64,000 nucleotides of DNA from the NCBI RefSeq assembly GCF_001885765.1, contig NZ_JXKD01000003.1, positions 152,303 through 216,302 on the forward strand, in the 5' to 3' direction. Of the stretch, positions 55,750 through 64,000 are shown piece by piece. The stretch is from Enterococcus aquimarinus. Lineage in GTDB: Bacteria; Bacillota; Bacilli; Lactobacillales; Enterococcaceae. The position numbers were made by a program, and so were the translations under genes. Numbering within the stretch: position 1 is the first letter of the stretch; each line of letters opens with the position of its first letter. The notes under the pieces were generated by a model. It was not told the origin of the DNA, ran no database searches, and saw only the letters and a program-made list of their open reading frames with translations.

Positions 55750-56892
55750 CTAACTAATTTTATCGAATTTTTGATATAGATGATGAAACACAATTAAAAA
55801 CTGTTCGACTTCGGCAATCGTATTGCTTTGATCTAAACTAATTCTGACGGCTGTCGTCGCAGAAACACTTGGTATTCCCATTTGTGATAACGTACTATAT
55901 TTAGGTTGTTTCCGACTGGAACAAGCACTCGTTGTGGATAGAAAAATTTGTTTTTGTTCCAGTGCATGGACTAAGACTTCACCGCGAATTCCTTTTAAAC
56001 CAAAACAAAGAATATGAGAAGAAAAAGCCGTTTCTTGAGAAAAAAGTGTGACTTTCTTGTATTGACTTAAGGCATCGTAAAGGTATTTTCTCAATTGTAA
56101 AACATGTGTTGGCATCGCGAGATTTTTTTCAAATACGATTCGCAAACTGCGTGCCATCGCCACGATTCCAGCAATGTTCTCAGTGCTACTCCGTTCATTG
56201 TTTTCTTGTCCACCACCGGTTAATAATGGCGCCAGTTTTCTTCCTTGTCGCCAATAAATAAATCCGACACCTCGCGGACCATGGAATTTATGCGCGGAAA
56301 AAGTCGCAAAATCAACTCTGGAAGTTAACCACCTGTCTTGTGCCACATGACCAATCGCTTGCACACTATCCACATGAAAATGTATTTTGGGATAATTTTC
56401 TAAGAGCTGACTGATTTCTTGAATCGGTTGAATCGCGCCAATCTCGTTATTAACAGCCATCACCGAGACAAGAATGGTTTCTTTTTTGATTAGCTGTCCG
56501 AGCGCTTGGACATCGACAAATCCTTGATTCGTAACTGGAGCAAAACTCACTTCAAAACCTAATGTTTCAAGTTGCTTCGCTGTTTCACGAACGGAAGGAT
56601 GTTCGATACTTGAAAGAATAAGATGCTTCCCAAATTGACGTTTTTCAATCGCAGTGCCTTTCATTACCCAATTATTTCCTTCTGTCCCGCCACTTGTAAA
56701 ATAAATTTCTCCTGGTGTTACCGATAAGAGGTCGGCGATTTGTTTTCTTGCCTGCTGCAATAAACGATTGGCTTGATTCCCTAACTCGTGAAGACTTGAA
56801 GGATTCCCCATAATCCTTTGACTCGTTTGGACATAAGTATTTAAGACTTCTGGGTAAATCGGTGACGTTGCACTATGATCAAAATATATCAT
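55750..56892 (-). CDS. Cysteine desulfurase (NifS/IscS-like)
   Basis: 380 residues. PLP-dependent release of sulfur from cysteine. The PLP Lys is in [17 protein letters not shown], the His in SSIEHPSV, and the mobile catalytic Cys in [14 protein letters not shown]. Beginning with [16 protein letters not shown] at 56892; an ATG 3 codons earlier is closer to the ribosome binding site and less likely. The neighbour thiI makes it the sulfur donor for tRNA 4-thiouridine, rather than for Fe-S assembly. Known NifS-like partners of ThiI in Bacillus (NifZ) have the same arrangement. Confidence 0.93.
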   Translation of the reverse strand: MIYFDHSATSPIYPEVLNTYVQTSQRIMGNPSSLHELGNQANRLLQQARKQIADLLSVTPGEIYFTSGGTEGNNWVMKGTAIEKRQFGKHLILSSIEHPSVRETAKQLETLGFEVSFAPVTNQGFVDVQALGQLIKKETILVSVMAVNNEIGAIQPIQEISQLLENYPKIHFHVDSVQAIGHVAQDRWLTSRVDFATFSAHKFHGPRGVGFIYWRQGRKLAPLLTGGGQENNERSSTENIAGIVAMARSLRIVFEKNLAMPTHVLQLRKYLYDALSQYKKVTLFSQETAFSSHILCFGLKGIRGEVLVHALEQKQIFLSTTSACSSRKQPKYSTLSQMGIPSVSATTAVRISLDQSNTIAEVEQFLIVFHHLYQKFDKIS

Positions 56893-56984
56893 TTGTAACA
56901 TTTCCTTCCTCATTTAAAATACGTTCTTATTATAGAGTTTGAGAGCGGTACTTTCAAGTGATTGAAGTCACCCCTCTTCTCAAT

Positions 56985-57030
56985 AAAAAAACTATTTTGA
57001 ACTTCTATCAGAAGAATTCAAAATAGTTTT
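56985..57030 (-). terminator. Terminator of ezrA
   Basis: AAAACTATTTTGAA and TTCAAAATAGTTTT, with an inner TTCT/AGAA stem. A-run and T-run on both sides. Confidence 0.88.
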
Positions 57031-57034
57031 AATG

Positions 57035-58756
57035 TTAAACTAAATCACGATGATTAAAGTAAAACCCTTCTAAACGGGTAAACGCTCCTGGTTCGACACG
57101 CTCTAAGCTCGTTGCAATTTCGTCTAATGCATCTTGATAACGATATTCTTCATTAAACAAGACTAAACCATGTTCAATCGCTGCTTTCACCTCAGGATGA
57201 GAGTGACGGTAACGATTTGCATATTGCATTAACTGTTCTGTTAAAGCAGCTGCATCGACTAATTCTTTTGTACGGGTATCTAAAATAACTAACTCTTCTT
57301 CACAAATCGCTACAAGTTTATTGACTTCATCGATATTGATTCGAATTTTATTTAATGATTTTCCTAATTCTTCCACTCGGTCAGTTGTTAAGAAAAAGAA
57401 TTCTAAGTAATCACCCGGAAGACCAGGTAACCGTTGTTTTTCAACAAAACGTTTTAAATTCCGTAACTGAAGTTCGAATGCCTCAATTTTTTCTTGGGCA
57501 ACTTTTTCATCTTTGCGTAATTCTCTTAAAGACTCATCAATTTCAACTTGTTGATTTTCGATATCATCTAAAATATGATAAGCATCTTTATAAAATCCTT
57601 GAATTTCAGAATAAGGAATTTCGTTACTTTCTAATTGCGGTAAGTAAATACCATGACGGCGAACCAACTCATCAATCTCTGTTTGGAAGCCACGAACTCT
57701 TCCTAATTCATTATGATTCAACGTATAACTTTGCGAAGTATGATCAATTTCAATCAGTAATTGACGGTTATTTTTCATCGAGTGGTTAATATACTCTTCA
57801 ATCACTTGACGATTTTTTAAAACATATTTCTTCGCATCAATTTCACGTTCCATAACCGTATAAAGCGTATCAATTTCGTGTGCAGTGTCTCGATTCGCAA
57901 CTTCAACTGCTGCAACTTCAACTTTAGCTAAATCAGCCGTTGAATTTTCGATGCGGCGAGCGACACGGTGAATGTCATTTTCAAAATTTTCTTCAGGGAA
58001 CTTGAATTTCTCTTCCAATAATTTTTTATAGCCGTCCTCAATTTCTTTCAATTGAGCCGGGAAGGTTTTATTCAACTCTTCATATACGACAGGGATACGT
58101 TTCATTAAGTCCTGTAATTCATAGGTATGTTTTTCTGCTTCTTCCAGTACTTCTCTCGCTTCTACTGGATCACCTGAAGTATTCAACGTCACAAATTGTG
58201 TGAATTCAATTTCGATATTCTTTACTTGTTTTTGTAACTCTGCATATGCCGGACCGTAAGTAGCGCCTTCTTCACGCAGATTCTTTTTCAATTCTTCATA
58301 AACATCTAATGCTTGTTGGACTTGTAAAGAATTTCGTTCTTCGCTTTCTCGAAGCTCTTTTAAGCCTTGTCGAATCGCTTTGACTTCTTCTTCCATCATT
58401 ACAAGGGTTTCTTCCGCATCTTTGACCGCGGCTTGTCCTTTAAGGAAGCGGAATGTTTCATTGAGATTCTCAACTTCAAAAATTTGACTTTCTAATTCTG
58501 CAAAAGAGGCAGTTGAGAGATCTGTCCATTTTTGACTCCACTCTCTAAAGGTATTTTGACTTTGACCCACCAAGTGCATTTTTTTCACTTCGTCTACTTC
58601 TTCAATCACAGGTAAATCAAACAGCTCTTCTTTCCGTTTCTCTAAATCATTGAGCTTTTCTTGATTCTTCCTGCGCATAAAAAAGCCGACCCCATACAAA
58701 ACCGCTACGACTGCGATTATGGCGATGACAATTCCGATGATTACTTGACTCTCCAT
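57035..58756 (-). CDS. ezrA: Septation ring formation regulator EzrA
   Basis: 573 residues. One N-terminal membrane helix (about 5-24, VIIGIVIAIIAVVAVLYGVG) is followed by an almost wholly coiled-coil, spectrin-like cytoplasmic body. EzrA regulates FtsZ ring position and links division to cell-wall synthesis. The C-terminal YANRYRHSHPEVKAAI segment is the conserved QNR-type patch. GGAGG precedes the ATG. It is monocistronic. A palindrome at 58796-58810 lies 40 bases upstream. Confidence 0.96.
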   Translation of the reverse strand: MESQVIIGIVIAIIAVVAVLYGVGFFMRRKNQEKLNDLEKRKEELFDLPVIEEVDEVKKMHLVGQSQNTFREWSQKWTDLSTASFAELESQIFEVENLNETFRFLKGQAAVKDAEETLVMMEEEVKAIRQGLKELRESEERNSLQVQQALDVYEELKKNLREEGATYGPAYAELQKQVKNIEIEFTQFVTLNTSGDPVEAREVLEEAEKHTYELQDLMKRIPVVYEELNKTFPAQLKEIEDGYKKLLEEKFKFPEENFENDIHRVARRIENSTADLAKVEVAAVEVANRDTAHEIDTLYTVMEREIDAKKYVLKNRQVIEEYINHSMKNNRQLLIEIDHTSQSYTLNHNELGRVRGFQTEIDELVRRHGIYLPQLESNEIPYSEIQGFYKDAYHILDDIENQQVEIDESLRELRKDEKVAQEKIEAFELQLRNLKRFVEKQRLPGLPGDYLEFFFLTTDRVEELGKSLNKIRINIDEVNKLVAICEEELVILDTRTKELVDAAALTEQLMQYANRYRHSHPEVKAAIEHGLVLFNEEYRYQDALDEIATSLERVEPGAFTRLEGFYFNHRDLV

Positions 58757-58795
58757 TCAAAATTCCTCCATTTTACTCCAGCATTGATTTAAAAA

Positions 58796-58810
58796 TTGTG
58801 ATAGTCACAA
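58796..58810. promoter_or_regulatory. Palindromic operator candidate upstream of ezrA
   Basis: TTGTGA-TAG-TCACAA, perfect 6-base arms with a 3-base spacer, 40 bases upstream of the ezrA start and about 240 before the aspartate kinase start. It resembles a Rex or Crp-type site but the spacing does not fit either. Confidence 0.45.
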
Positions 58811-59048
58811 ATTATTTTAATTAATTATTGTAATATTCCATAAAAAAAGCATCTAAGCTAAATTATAGCACAAAGAAATTCTTCAAGCACTAGTAAGAAG
58901 CAAAAAAAACAAATTTATTGGAAATTCATTTTCGAGTTTCAAGATGATTGTAAAATCCCTCTCATTTTCCCAAAAATTTGCTGAAAAACACTTGATTTAT
59001 TTGGGTTTTAAAGGTAATCTATTAAAAATTGATGGGAAGAGGATTAGA

Positions 59049-60398
59049 ATGAAAGTGATAAAATTTGGTGGCAGTTCACTCGCCACAGCACAACAAGTAG
59101 AAAAAGTCGTTCGCATTATTGAAGCTGATACTGAACGTCGATTTGTCGTCGTCTCAGCTCCAGGAAAACGAACACCAGAAGACACAAAAGTAACGGATTT
59201 ACTCATTGCTGTCTACCAAGCACGTCTTGCAGAGCAACCGATTGACAATATTGTTGAAAAAATTTATCAACGATACGTCGAAATCGCTGCTCCGTACCAA
59301 GTAGAACCAATCATTTTAGCAGATATTTTAAATGAATTAACGAATTTAAATCACCTTGCAATTGAAGACAACCCGTACTTTCTAGATACTATTTTAGCTA
59401 CCGGTGAAAATTGCAACGCTCAACTCATTGCAAGTGTTTTGCGGGCACAAGGAATGGCAGCACGTTATATTAATCCACAGGAACTGGGAATTATCGTAAC
59501 ACCCGAGCCACAAAACGCTCAAATGATTACGAAATATTATCAAACCATTCATCAATGGGCCCATTCTGAAGAAATTTTAGTGATCCCTGGTTTCTTTGGA
59601 TATACAGAAGATGGAAATATTTGTACCTTCTCTCGCGGGGGCTCAGACGTCACGGGTGCGATTGTCGCTCGTGGAGTAAAAGCCAGTCTTTATGAGAATT
59701 TTACGGATGTCAATGGTATTTATGCCGCTCATCCAGGGTACGTTCATGAACCAGAAACCATTACCGAAATTACTTATCGGGAGATGCGCGAACTGGCTTA
59801 TGCAGGCTTCTCTGTTTTCCATGAAGAAGCTTTAATGCCTTCTTTTAAAGCAAATATTCCGGTCGTCATTAAAAACACAAACAATCCTAGTCATCCTGGA
59901 ACACTCATTACAACTAAACGAACCAATCTAGAAAAACCAGTCGTAGGAATTGCGAGCGATGAAGGTTTCTCCATGATTTATTTGAGTAAGTACTTAATGA
60001 ACCGTGAAGTTGGATTTACCTTACGTATTTTAGAAATCTTTAGAGACTTTAATTTAAACTACGAACATATTCCATCCGGGATTGATGATTTGTCAATTAT
60101 TCTACGTTCGAATCAATTGACAGCAGAACTGCAAGAAGAGCTACTACGTAAAATTGCTTATGAAATCGATCCGGATGAACTCCGTATTACACATGATCTT
60201 TCATTAGTGGTCGTAGTGGGCGAAGGTATGAAACATCGCGTTGGTAGTATGGCCGAAAGTACAGCAGCATTGGCGCGTAAAAACATTAATATTGAAATGA
60301 TTAACCAAGGTTCTTCTGAAGTGAGTATTATGTTTGGTATTCATAAAGAACGAGAAGTCGATGCCATTCGGAATCTTTACTACACATTTTTTGATTAG
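59049..60398 (+). CDS. Aspartate kinase
   Basis: 449 residues. It phosphorylates aspartate, the first step to lysine, threonine, methionine and diaminopimelate. The N-terminal motif is KVIKFGGSSLATAQQ; the kinase core has FSRGGSDVTGAIVARG and the DVNGIYAAHPG segment. Two ACT regulatory domains follow (about 300-449), ending in SEVSIMFGIHKE. The ATG at 59049 has GAAGAGG upstream, and the earlier frame reading is not supported. It is monocistronic. The monofunctional form with a single long chain resembles the lysine/threonine-sensitive enzyme. Confidence 0.94.
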   Translation: MKVIKFGGSSLATAQQVEKVVRIIEADTERRFVVVSAPGKRTPEDTKVTDLLIAVYQARLAEQPIDNIVEKIYQRYVEIAAPYQVEPIILADILNELTNLNHLAIEDNPYFLDTILATGENCNAQLIASVLRAQGMAARYINPQELGIIVTPEPQNAQMITKYYQTIHQWAHSEEILVIPGFFGYTEDGNICTFSRGGSDVTGAIVARGVKASLYENFTDVNGIYAAHPGYVHEPETITEITYREMRELAYAGFSVFHEEALMPSFKANIPVVIKNTNNPSHPGTLITTKRTNLEKPVVGIASDEGFSMIYLSKYLMNREVGFTLRILEIFRDFNLNYEHIPSGIDDLSIILRSNQLTAELQEELLRKIAYEIDPDELRITHDLSLVVVVGEGMKHRVGSMAESTAALARKNINIEMINQGSSEVSIMFGIHKEREVDAIRNLYYTFFD

Positions 60399-60404
60399 TT
60401 GCCA

Positions 60405-60453
60405 AAAAGAAGGAAAGACAGACGTCACTCACGTCTAGCTTTCCTTCTTTTAT
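60405..60453. terminator. Terminator of the aspartate kinase gene
   Basis: AAAAGAAGGAAAG and CTTTCCTTCTTTT arms, with an inner AGACGT/ACGTCT stem, then a T-run. Confidence 0.9.
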
Positions 60454-60526
60454 TGATTTCAATATTTGAATCATTTCATCTTCCTATCAAAAAAGTCTAA
60501 TCCGTGCGTTCTACAAATTACTCGTC

Positions 60527-61369
60527 TTACTTGTCAATCACATCAAAATGTTGCAGCGCTTTTTCGATTCCGTTGCGGTCATGGCTATCTGTCACGTAAT
60601 TGGCACTTTTTTTCGTTTTAAGATCACCATTTCCCATCGCAACGCCTAAGCCGACTGCTTGTAACATCTCGATATCATTTAAATAGTCTCCAAAGGCCAT
60701 CGTCTCTTCTAATAAAATTCCTTGATCGGCTAAGAAGAATTGAATGCCTTTCACTTTGGATCCGCCTTTAGGTACAATATCGACCGCAAACGGATTGGAT
60801 CGCTGAAAATCACAATTCGGTAACGCTGCTTGTAATTTCTCATGTTCATACTCAGCCCCAAGCATCATACATTGATAAATTGGTTCCTGTAAAATGGCTA
60901 AATTCGAATACCGATTTTTACGTTTGTTAGGACTATACTTTTGTAAAATCAATTTCATTCGACGAATTGGAAAGCGACTTGGAATAAAACGAATCATCTG
61001 CCGAACAAAACTAGATTCGCCAATTCGCATCGTTAAACTACCTTCCGTCCGTGTTTTACCACCAAAAACGAGTTGACGAGAATGATTATTCGCAAATGTT
61101 ACAATGTCGTTGATGACACTTTTTTCAAATGCTTGTGCATAGATAACTTTCTCTTTCGTGTAGACAAGTTGACCGTTATACGTTACAAACATATCTAAAT
61201 TTAAATCTTTCACAATTTTCTTTAAACTGTTTGGTCCTCGGCCGGTCGAAATGCCACATAACACGCCATTTTTTTGAGCTTGCATAATGGCTTTTTTAGT
61301 GCTTTTTAAAACTTTCCCATTACTCGCTAATAACGTGCCATCTACATCAAAGAAAATAGCCTTAATCAT
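60527..61369 (-). CDS. Cof-type HAD-IIB family hydrolase
   Basis: 280 residues. Motif I is FFDVDGTLLASNGK; motif II lies in GISTGRGPNSL (Ser/Thr), and motifs III and IV in KVKGIQFF and MAFGDYLNDIEML. The large inserted cap domain (about 85-190) is typical of the Cof group. These are cytoplasmic sugar- or pyridoxal-phosphate phosphatases with broad specificity. GGAGG precedes the ATG. Monocistronic. Confidence 0.93.
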   Translation of the reverse strand: MIKAIFFDVDGTLLASNGKVLKSTKKAIMQAQKNGVLCGISTGRGPNSLKKIVKDLNLDMFVTYNGQLVYTKEKVIYAQAFEKSVINDIVTFANNHSRQLVFGGKTRTEGSLTMRIGESSFVRQMIRFIPSRFPIRRMKLILQKYSPNKRKNRYSNLAILQEPIYQCMMLGAEYEHEKLQAALPNCDFQRSNPFAVDIVPKGGSKVKGIQFFLADQGILLEETMAFGDYLNDIEMLQAVGLGVAMGNGDLKTKKSANYVTDSHDRNGIEKALQHFDVIDK

Positions 61370-61533
61370 TCTCCCACCTCCTTTTTTTTCTTACTAATCA
61401 TACCAACACGAATCATGAAACTCAAGTTTAAAACCATTTTTTACTCTTACGAATCAAATATAATCACATTTTTTTAAAATATCCGTTACAATATTATTAG
61501 CCAATCATTTTTAAGAAAGCAAGGTGCTCATAA

Positions 61534-62502
61534 ATGAAAAAATTATTAATTTTACACACTGGTGGAACGATTGCCATGCAAGAAGATCCTACCACAGGCG
61601 TCATCCAAACGAAACTCCATCACCCTTTGCTAGAAGCGACATTATCACTTCCAATTGAAGCCACTATTCATACAGAAGAAATGTTCAATTTACCTAGCCC
61701 ACACATTACACCTTTTCATATGTTGCAATTAAAGGAACGCATTCAACAAGCAATTTCCGAAGAGTTTGACGGAATCGTCATCACTCATGGGACGGATACC
61801 TTAGAAGAAACAGCCTTTTTCCTGGATACTACGATTGAAACCCCCGTCCCGATTATCATTACCGGTGCCATGCGCTCCAGCAATGAACTAGGCAGTGATG
61901 GTCTCTATAACCTTTTGAGTGCGATTCGCGTAGCAGCACATCCAGAAGCTGTTGGTATGGGCGTATTAGTGGTGATGAATGATGAAATTCATACTGCAAG
62001 ATACGTCACGAAAACACACACTTCAAACGTAGCGACTTTTTTAAGTCCGACGCTAGGACCTGTGGGATTAATCAATAAGAATCATATTTTCTTCTTACAA
62101 AAATTGCTAGAAAACCCTCACTTAGATGTTAAGACCGTTGATGGTTTAATTCCAATTGTTAAAGCATACGCCGGGATGCATGGTGAATTGCTAGATGCTC
62201 TAGCTCAAACGAACATCGATGGACTTGTGATTGAAGCATTTGGAGCTGGTAACTTGCCACCTGAGACGACGAAACCACTCCAACAAATGATCAAACAAGG
62301 CATACCTGTCGTGCTCGTTTCACGTTGTTTTAATGGCGTCGCTGAACCTGTCTATCATTATCCAGGTGGTGGGAAAGAATTAAGCGATATAGGGGTTATT
62401 TTTTGTCCCAATATTAGTAGTCAAAAAGCACGCCTCAAGCTACTCATCGCACAAAATAATCAGCTCTCCCCTTCACAATTAAGTGAATTTATGGAAAATT
62501 AA
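61534..62502 (+). CDS. ansA: L-asparaginase
   Basis: 322 residues, no signal peptide, so a cytoplasmic type I-like enzyme that hydrolyses asparagine to aspartate and ammonia. The first catalytic Thr is in LHTGGTIAMQ (about residue 12), the second in VITHGTDTLEETAFFLD (about residue 85). Lys and Glu follow in VKAYAGMHGELLDA. AAGCAAGGTG lies upstream of the ATG. It ends at a shared hairpin with the convergent thioesterase. Confidence 0.94.
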   Translation: MKKLLILHTGGTIAMQEDPTTGVIQTKLHHPLLEATLSLPIEATIHTEEMFNLPSPHITPFHMLQLKERIQQAISEEFDGIVITHGTDTLEETAFFLDTTIETPVPIIITGAMRSSNELGSDGLYNLLSAIRVAAHPEAVGMGVLVVMNDEIHTARYVTKTHTSNVATFLSPTLGPVGLINKNHIFFLQKLLENPHLDVKTVDGLIPIVKAYAGMHGELLDALAQTNIDGLVIEAFGAGNLPPETTKPLQQMIKQGIPVVLVSRCFNGVAEPVYHYPGGGKELSDIGVIFCPNISSQKARLKLLIAQNNQLSPSQLSEFMEN

Positions 62503-62507
62503 GAAAA

Positions 62508-62559
62508 GAAACCTTAGGAAAAGCGGTGCAAAGCCCTAATCTAAGGTTTCTATTTTTTT
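62508..62559. terminator. Terminator between asparaginase and the thioesterase gene
   Basis: GAAACCTTAG (62508-62517) and CTAAGGTTTC (62541-62550), then TATTTTTTT. The loop overlaps the end of the convergent thioesterase gene. Confidence 0.8.
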
Positions 62560-63285
62560 CCATTCTATTTGTGCGCGACAACAAATCTCATCTTTGACTG
62601 AAATTTCATGTAAAGTTGTTACATGATTATCTTCTTCTTTCTTTTCGAAAACGCTTTGGCTTTGGCTGCCGTACAAAATCTCTTTTTCGAAACGAACCCG
62701 AATTTTTGTCGGGATAAAAGTCGTTAGAAAATCAAAACCTAAAGGAGAAAATAACCATTGAAAATAGACTGCATTATTGACGTGTTTATTCTCATCAATA
62801 TCATAAAATTGCGATGTCACAAGCATGGATTCACCCTCTTCAACAGGCAGAATCGATTCCATTCGTTTAATCGTCGTTTGTTTTTCAGTCTCATAAGGTA
62901 CAATGATTTCATCTTGTACGCGAGCAAGCTTTCTGGTCGTTTGATTCATTAACGCAAAGACAGATTCAATTTCAACGAGCAACTGACCTTCTTGATCAAA
63001 CACCCAAAAGCTACGGTAACAAAAGAAGCGATTATAAGATTTTGCCTCTGTTTTAAAGACTAAACTTTCACCCACTCTTGGAAGTCGCTCCAACGAAATT
63101 AGATAATCGGTAATAATCCAATTTAAGCCGATTGAATGGATATAATCTGTTCCGCGATTCAATAACGCACTTTGTTGCTCCGATGACTTAATGGCGACGG
63201 CCACTAACATCGAGACTGTCATCGTCCCTGTAAGATCACACTCATAATAAGATACTTCATGGGGCATTTCATAGACTAAACCCAT
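62536..63285 (-). CDS. Acyl-ACP thioesterase (FatA/FatB family)
   Basis: 249 residues with two hotdog domains. It releases fatty acids from acyl-carrier protein. The C-terminal domain has the active-site region YDIDENKHVNNAVYFQWLF with the conserved Asn and His. The N-terminal domain shows NWIITDYLISLERLPRVGE. The ATG at 63285 has GAGGTGG 5 bases upstream. Bacterial FatA-like thioesterases are common in Lactobacillales. Monocistronic. Confidence 0.9.
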   Translation of the reverse strand: MGLVYEMPHEVSYYECDLTGTMTVSMLVAVAIKSSEQQSALLNRGTDYIHSIGLNWIITDYLISLERLPRVGESLVFKTEAKSYNRFFCYRSFWVFDQEGQLLVEIESVFALMNQTTRKLARVQDEIIVPYETEKQTTIKRMESILPVEEGESMLVTSQFYDIDENKHVNNAVYFQWLFSPLGFDFLTTFIPTKIRVRFEKEILYGSQSQSVFEKKEEDNHVTTLHEISVKDEICCRAQIEWKKIETLD

Positions 63286-63306
63286 GTTTTCCACCTCTTT
63301 CATCAA

Positions 63307-63720
63307 TAGATTCTATTTTACCTTTATTATTTACAGAAAACAATCCTCTTTTTCATTGTTCTCTCATTATCGGATGACGTCCCTTTATCCATCTTCCAAA
63401 AACAGATATAGTTGAATTTCTACTCCTCATCACTACAATCAAAACGACTTCGTAAATTTGATTTCTAGCAAAGAATTCTTGCTCCTATTTTTCAAAAAAC
63501 ATGTTCCTGATTAGAATGCGAGTGAAAAATACTAAAAAGACCGATATACCAATCATTCGAGTATATAAATAGGGTGCATAACTTTTAGTATCGATGACTG
63601 AAACACGTGTTATTCTTCCACCCTTTTTTTCGGATCGTTTATTTTTTTGATGATGGTCTCATCGCTAAATTACTTTCTTCTATCATTTAATTCAATTCTT
63701 GACAAAGTAATCACCAAAAG
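63307..63720. other. Intergenic region without a recognisable gene
   Basis: About 415 bases of AT-rich sequence upstream of the thioesterase gene. I see no reading frame, repeat or tRNA. A TTGACA at 63699-63704 is the only promoter-like element, and no good -10 lies at 17 bases from it. Confidence 0.6.
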
Positions 63721-63732
63721 AGAGTCGATACT

Positions 63733-63926
63733 AGCGGACCATAGAAAATGCCTTGTGTCGGCTGCGTCCAAAGACGACATATGAGTGACTCTCGGTAAGG
63801 GCTTCAGCAACATAGGAACCTAGGCTCAAAGCGGTCTCACAGCTCCACCCGCAAGGCCATTTTGTGTAGGGTAGCACGAGTTTCCAGCAGCACCATTTGG
63901 CGAAGAGCCATTATTTCTTACACATC
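63733..63926 (+). ncRNA. Structured noncoding RNA candidate, unassigned (strand uncertain)
   Basis: About 190 bases with clearly higher GC than its surroundings and no reading frame. A long-range stem joins AAAATGCCTTG (near 63748) with CAAGGCCATTTT (near 63852) with one bulge. Hairpins CGTC/GACG and TGGC/GCCA (63897-63911) and a GGGCTT/AGGCTC pairing can be drawn. It ends just before a terminator hairpin at 63927-63967, which favours the plus strand. I could not match it to tmRNA, RNase P, SRP or a riboswitch; 6S RNA is possible by size but not shown. Confidence 0.5.
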
Positions 63927-63967
63927 AAAAAAAGAAGTATTTTCAATTAAGAAAACACTTCTTTTTT
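63927..63967. terminator. Bidirectional terminator between the RNA and tRNA-Asn
   Basis: AAGAAGT/ACTTCTT and TTTTC/GAAAA pair with one mismatch, with A-run and T-run flanks. It would end the minus-strand tRNA transcript and may end the RNA on its left. Confidence 0.8.
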
Positions 63968-63971
63968 AAGA

Positions 63972-64000
63972 CTCCGGCAGTAGGACTCGAACCTACGACA
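63972..64000 (-). tRNA. tRNA-Asn, 3' part (runs off the window)
   Basis: On the minus strand the T arm GTAGG-TTCGAGT-CCTAC and acceptor strand TGCCGGA with discriminator G are visible. G at this position and the sequence TCCGGCA implied for the 5' side are typical of tRNA-Asn in Lactobacillales. The anticodon lies outside, so the identity is inference. Confidence 0.7.

Noticed and set aside
57355..57789. Plus-strand frame opposite ezrA
   Set aside because: Antisense to the coiled-coil coding region, with no start signal or recognisable protein.
58919..59048. Lysine riboswitch before aspartate kinase
   Set aside because: The leader is short and AT-rich and shows none of the conserved lysine-riboswitch segments or a terminator.
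63733..63926. RNase P RNA, tmRNA or SRP RNA identity for the structured RNA
   Set aside because: The invariant elements of each (GAGGAAAGTCC, an encoded CCA end, GGAAGGAAGCAGC) are not present on either strand.

Overview
The window is AT-rich chromosomal DNA of a Gram-positive coccus of the order Lactobacillales, most likely Enterococcaceae. The evidence is the gene content: IreB, RNA polymerase epsilon (RpoY), RNase J1, EzrA, ZapA, a complete WalRKHIJ set, GlnR-GlnA, type B L31, two Rex paralogues, class Ib ribonucleotide reductase and T-box-controlled metQ and valS. Genes are densely packed, with purine-rich ribosome binding sites and intrinsic terminators. I see no phage, insertion sequence, plasmid functions or CRISPR array.

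Layout. 1-2.4 kb: 5' end of zapA, then rnhC and an FAD oxidoreductase. 2.4-5.7 kb: an acidic hypothetical protein, a MetQ lipoprotein behind a Met T-box, and the ireB-ruvX-DUF1292 operon. 5.9-11.3 kb: a thioredoxin-like protein, rex (copy 1), a divergent YdiF-type ABC-F protein, alanine dehydrogenase and a ComK-like regulator. 11.4-17 kb: the walRKHIJ operon. 17.2-25 kb: DegV and DUF1836, a small membrane protein, tRNA-Lys(CTT), nrdH-nrdE-nrdF, an aldo/keto reductase and a small hypothetical gene.

25-29.4 kb is a heterodimeric ABC exporter. It is preceded by a 27-codon leader ORF and an intrinsic terminator, an arrangement that looks like ribosome-mediated attenuation; a GNAT acetyltransferase follows. 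29.6-38.6 kb, mostly on the minus strand: rpmE2, rho, murA, fba, glnR-glnA, hflX, miaA and a membrane-anchored unknown. 38.8-45.3 kb: clpP behind a CtsR box, a second heterodimeric exporter, then rpoY-rnjA. 45.6-50.2 kb: a cold-shock protein, radC, a HAD phosphatase, folC and a surface protein with a sortase-like C-terminus. 50.5-58.8 kb: valS with a Val T-box, rex (copy 2) with its own Rex operator, thiI, a cysteine desulfurase and ezrA. 58.9-64 kb: aspartate kinase, a Cof-type phosphatase, asparaginase, an acyl-ACP thioesterase, an unassigned structured RNA, and the 3' end of a tRNA-Asn on the minus strand.

Much of the interest lies in regulation: two T-boxes with readable specifier codons, NrdR, CtsR, GlnR, Rex and cre sites over identifiable promoters, several unexplained palindromes at promoters, internal terminators in the nrd cluster, and the leader-peptide attenuator. 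The best candidates for something undescribed are the exporter leader (25.06-25.36 kb), the cre-controlled sortase-like coiled-coil protein (48.9-50.5 kb) and the structured RNA (63.73-63.93 kb). All family names are from reading the sequence; no database search was run.
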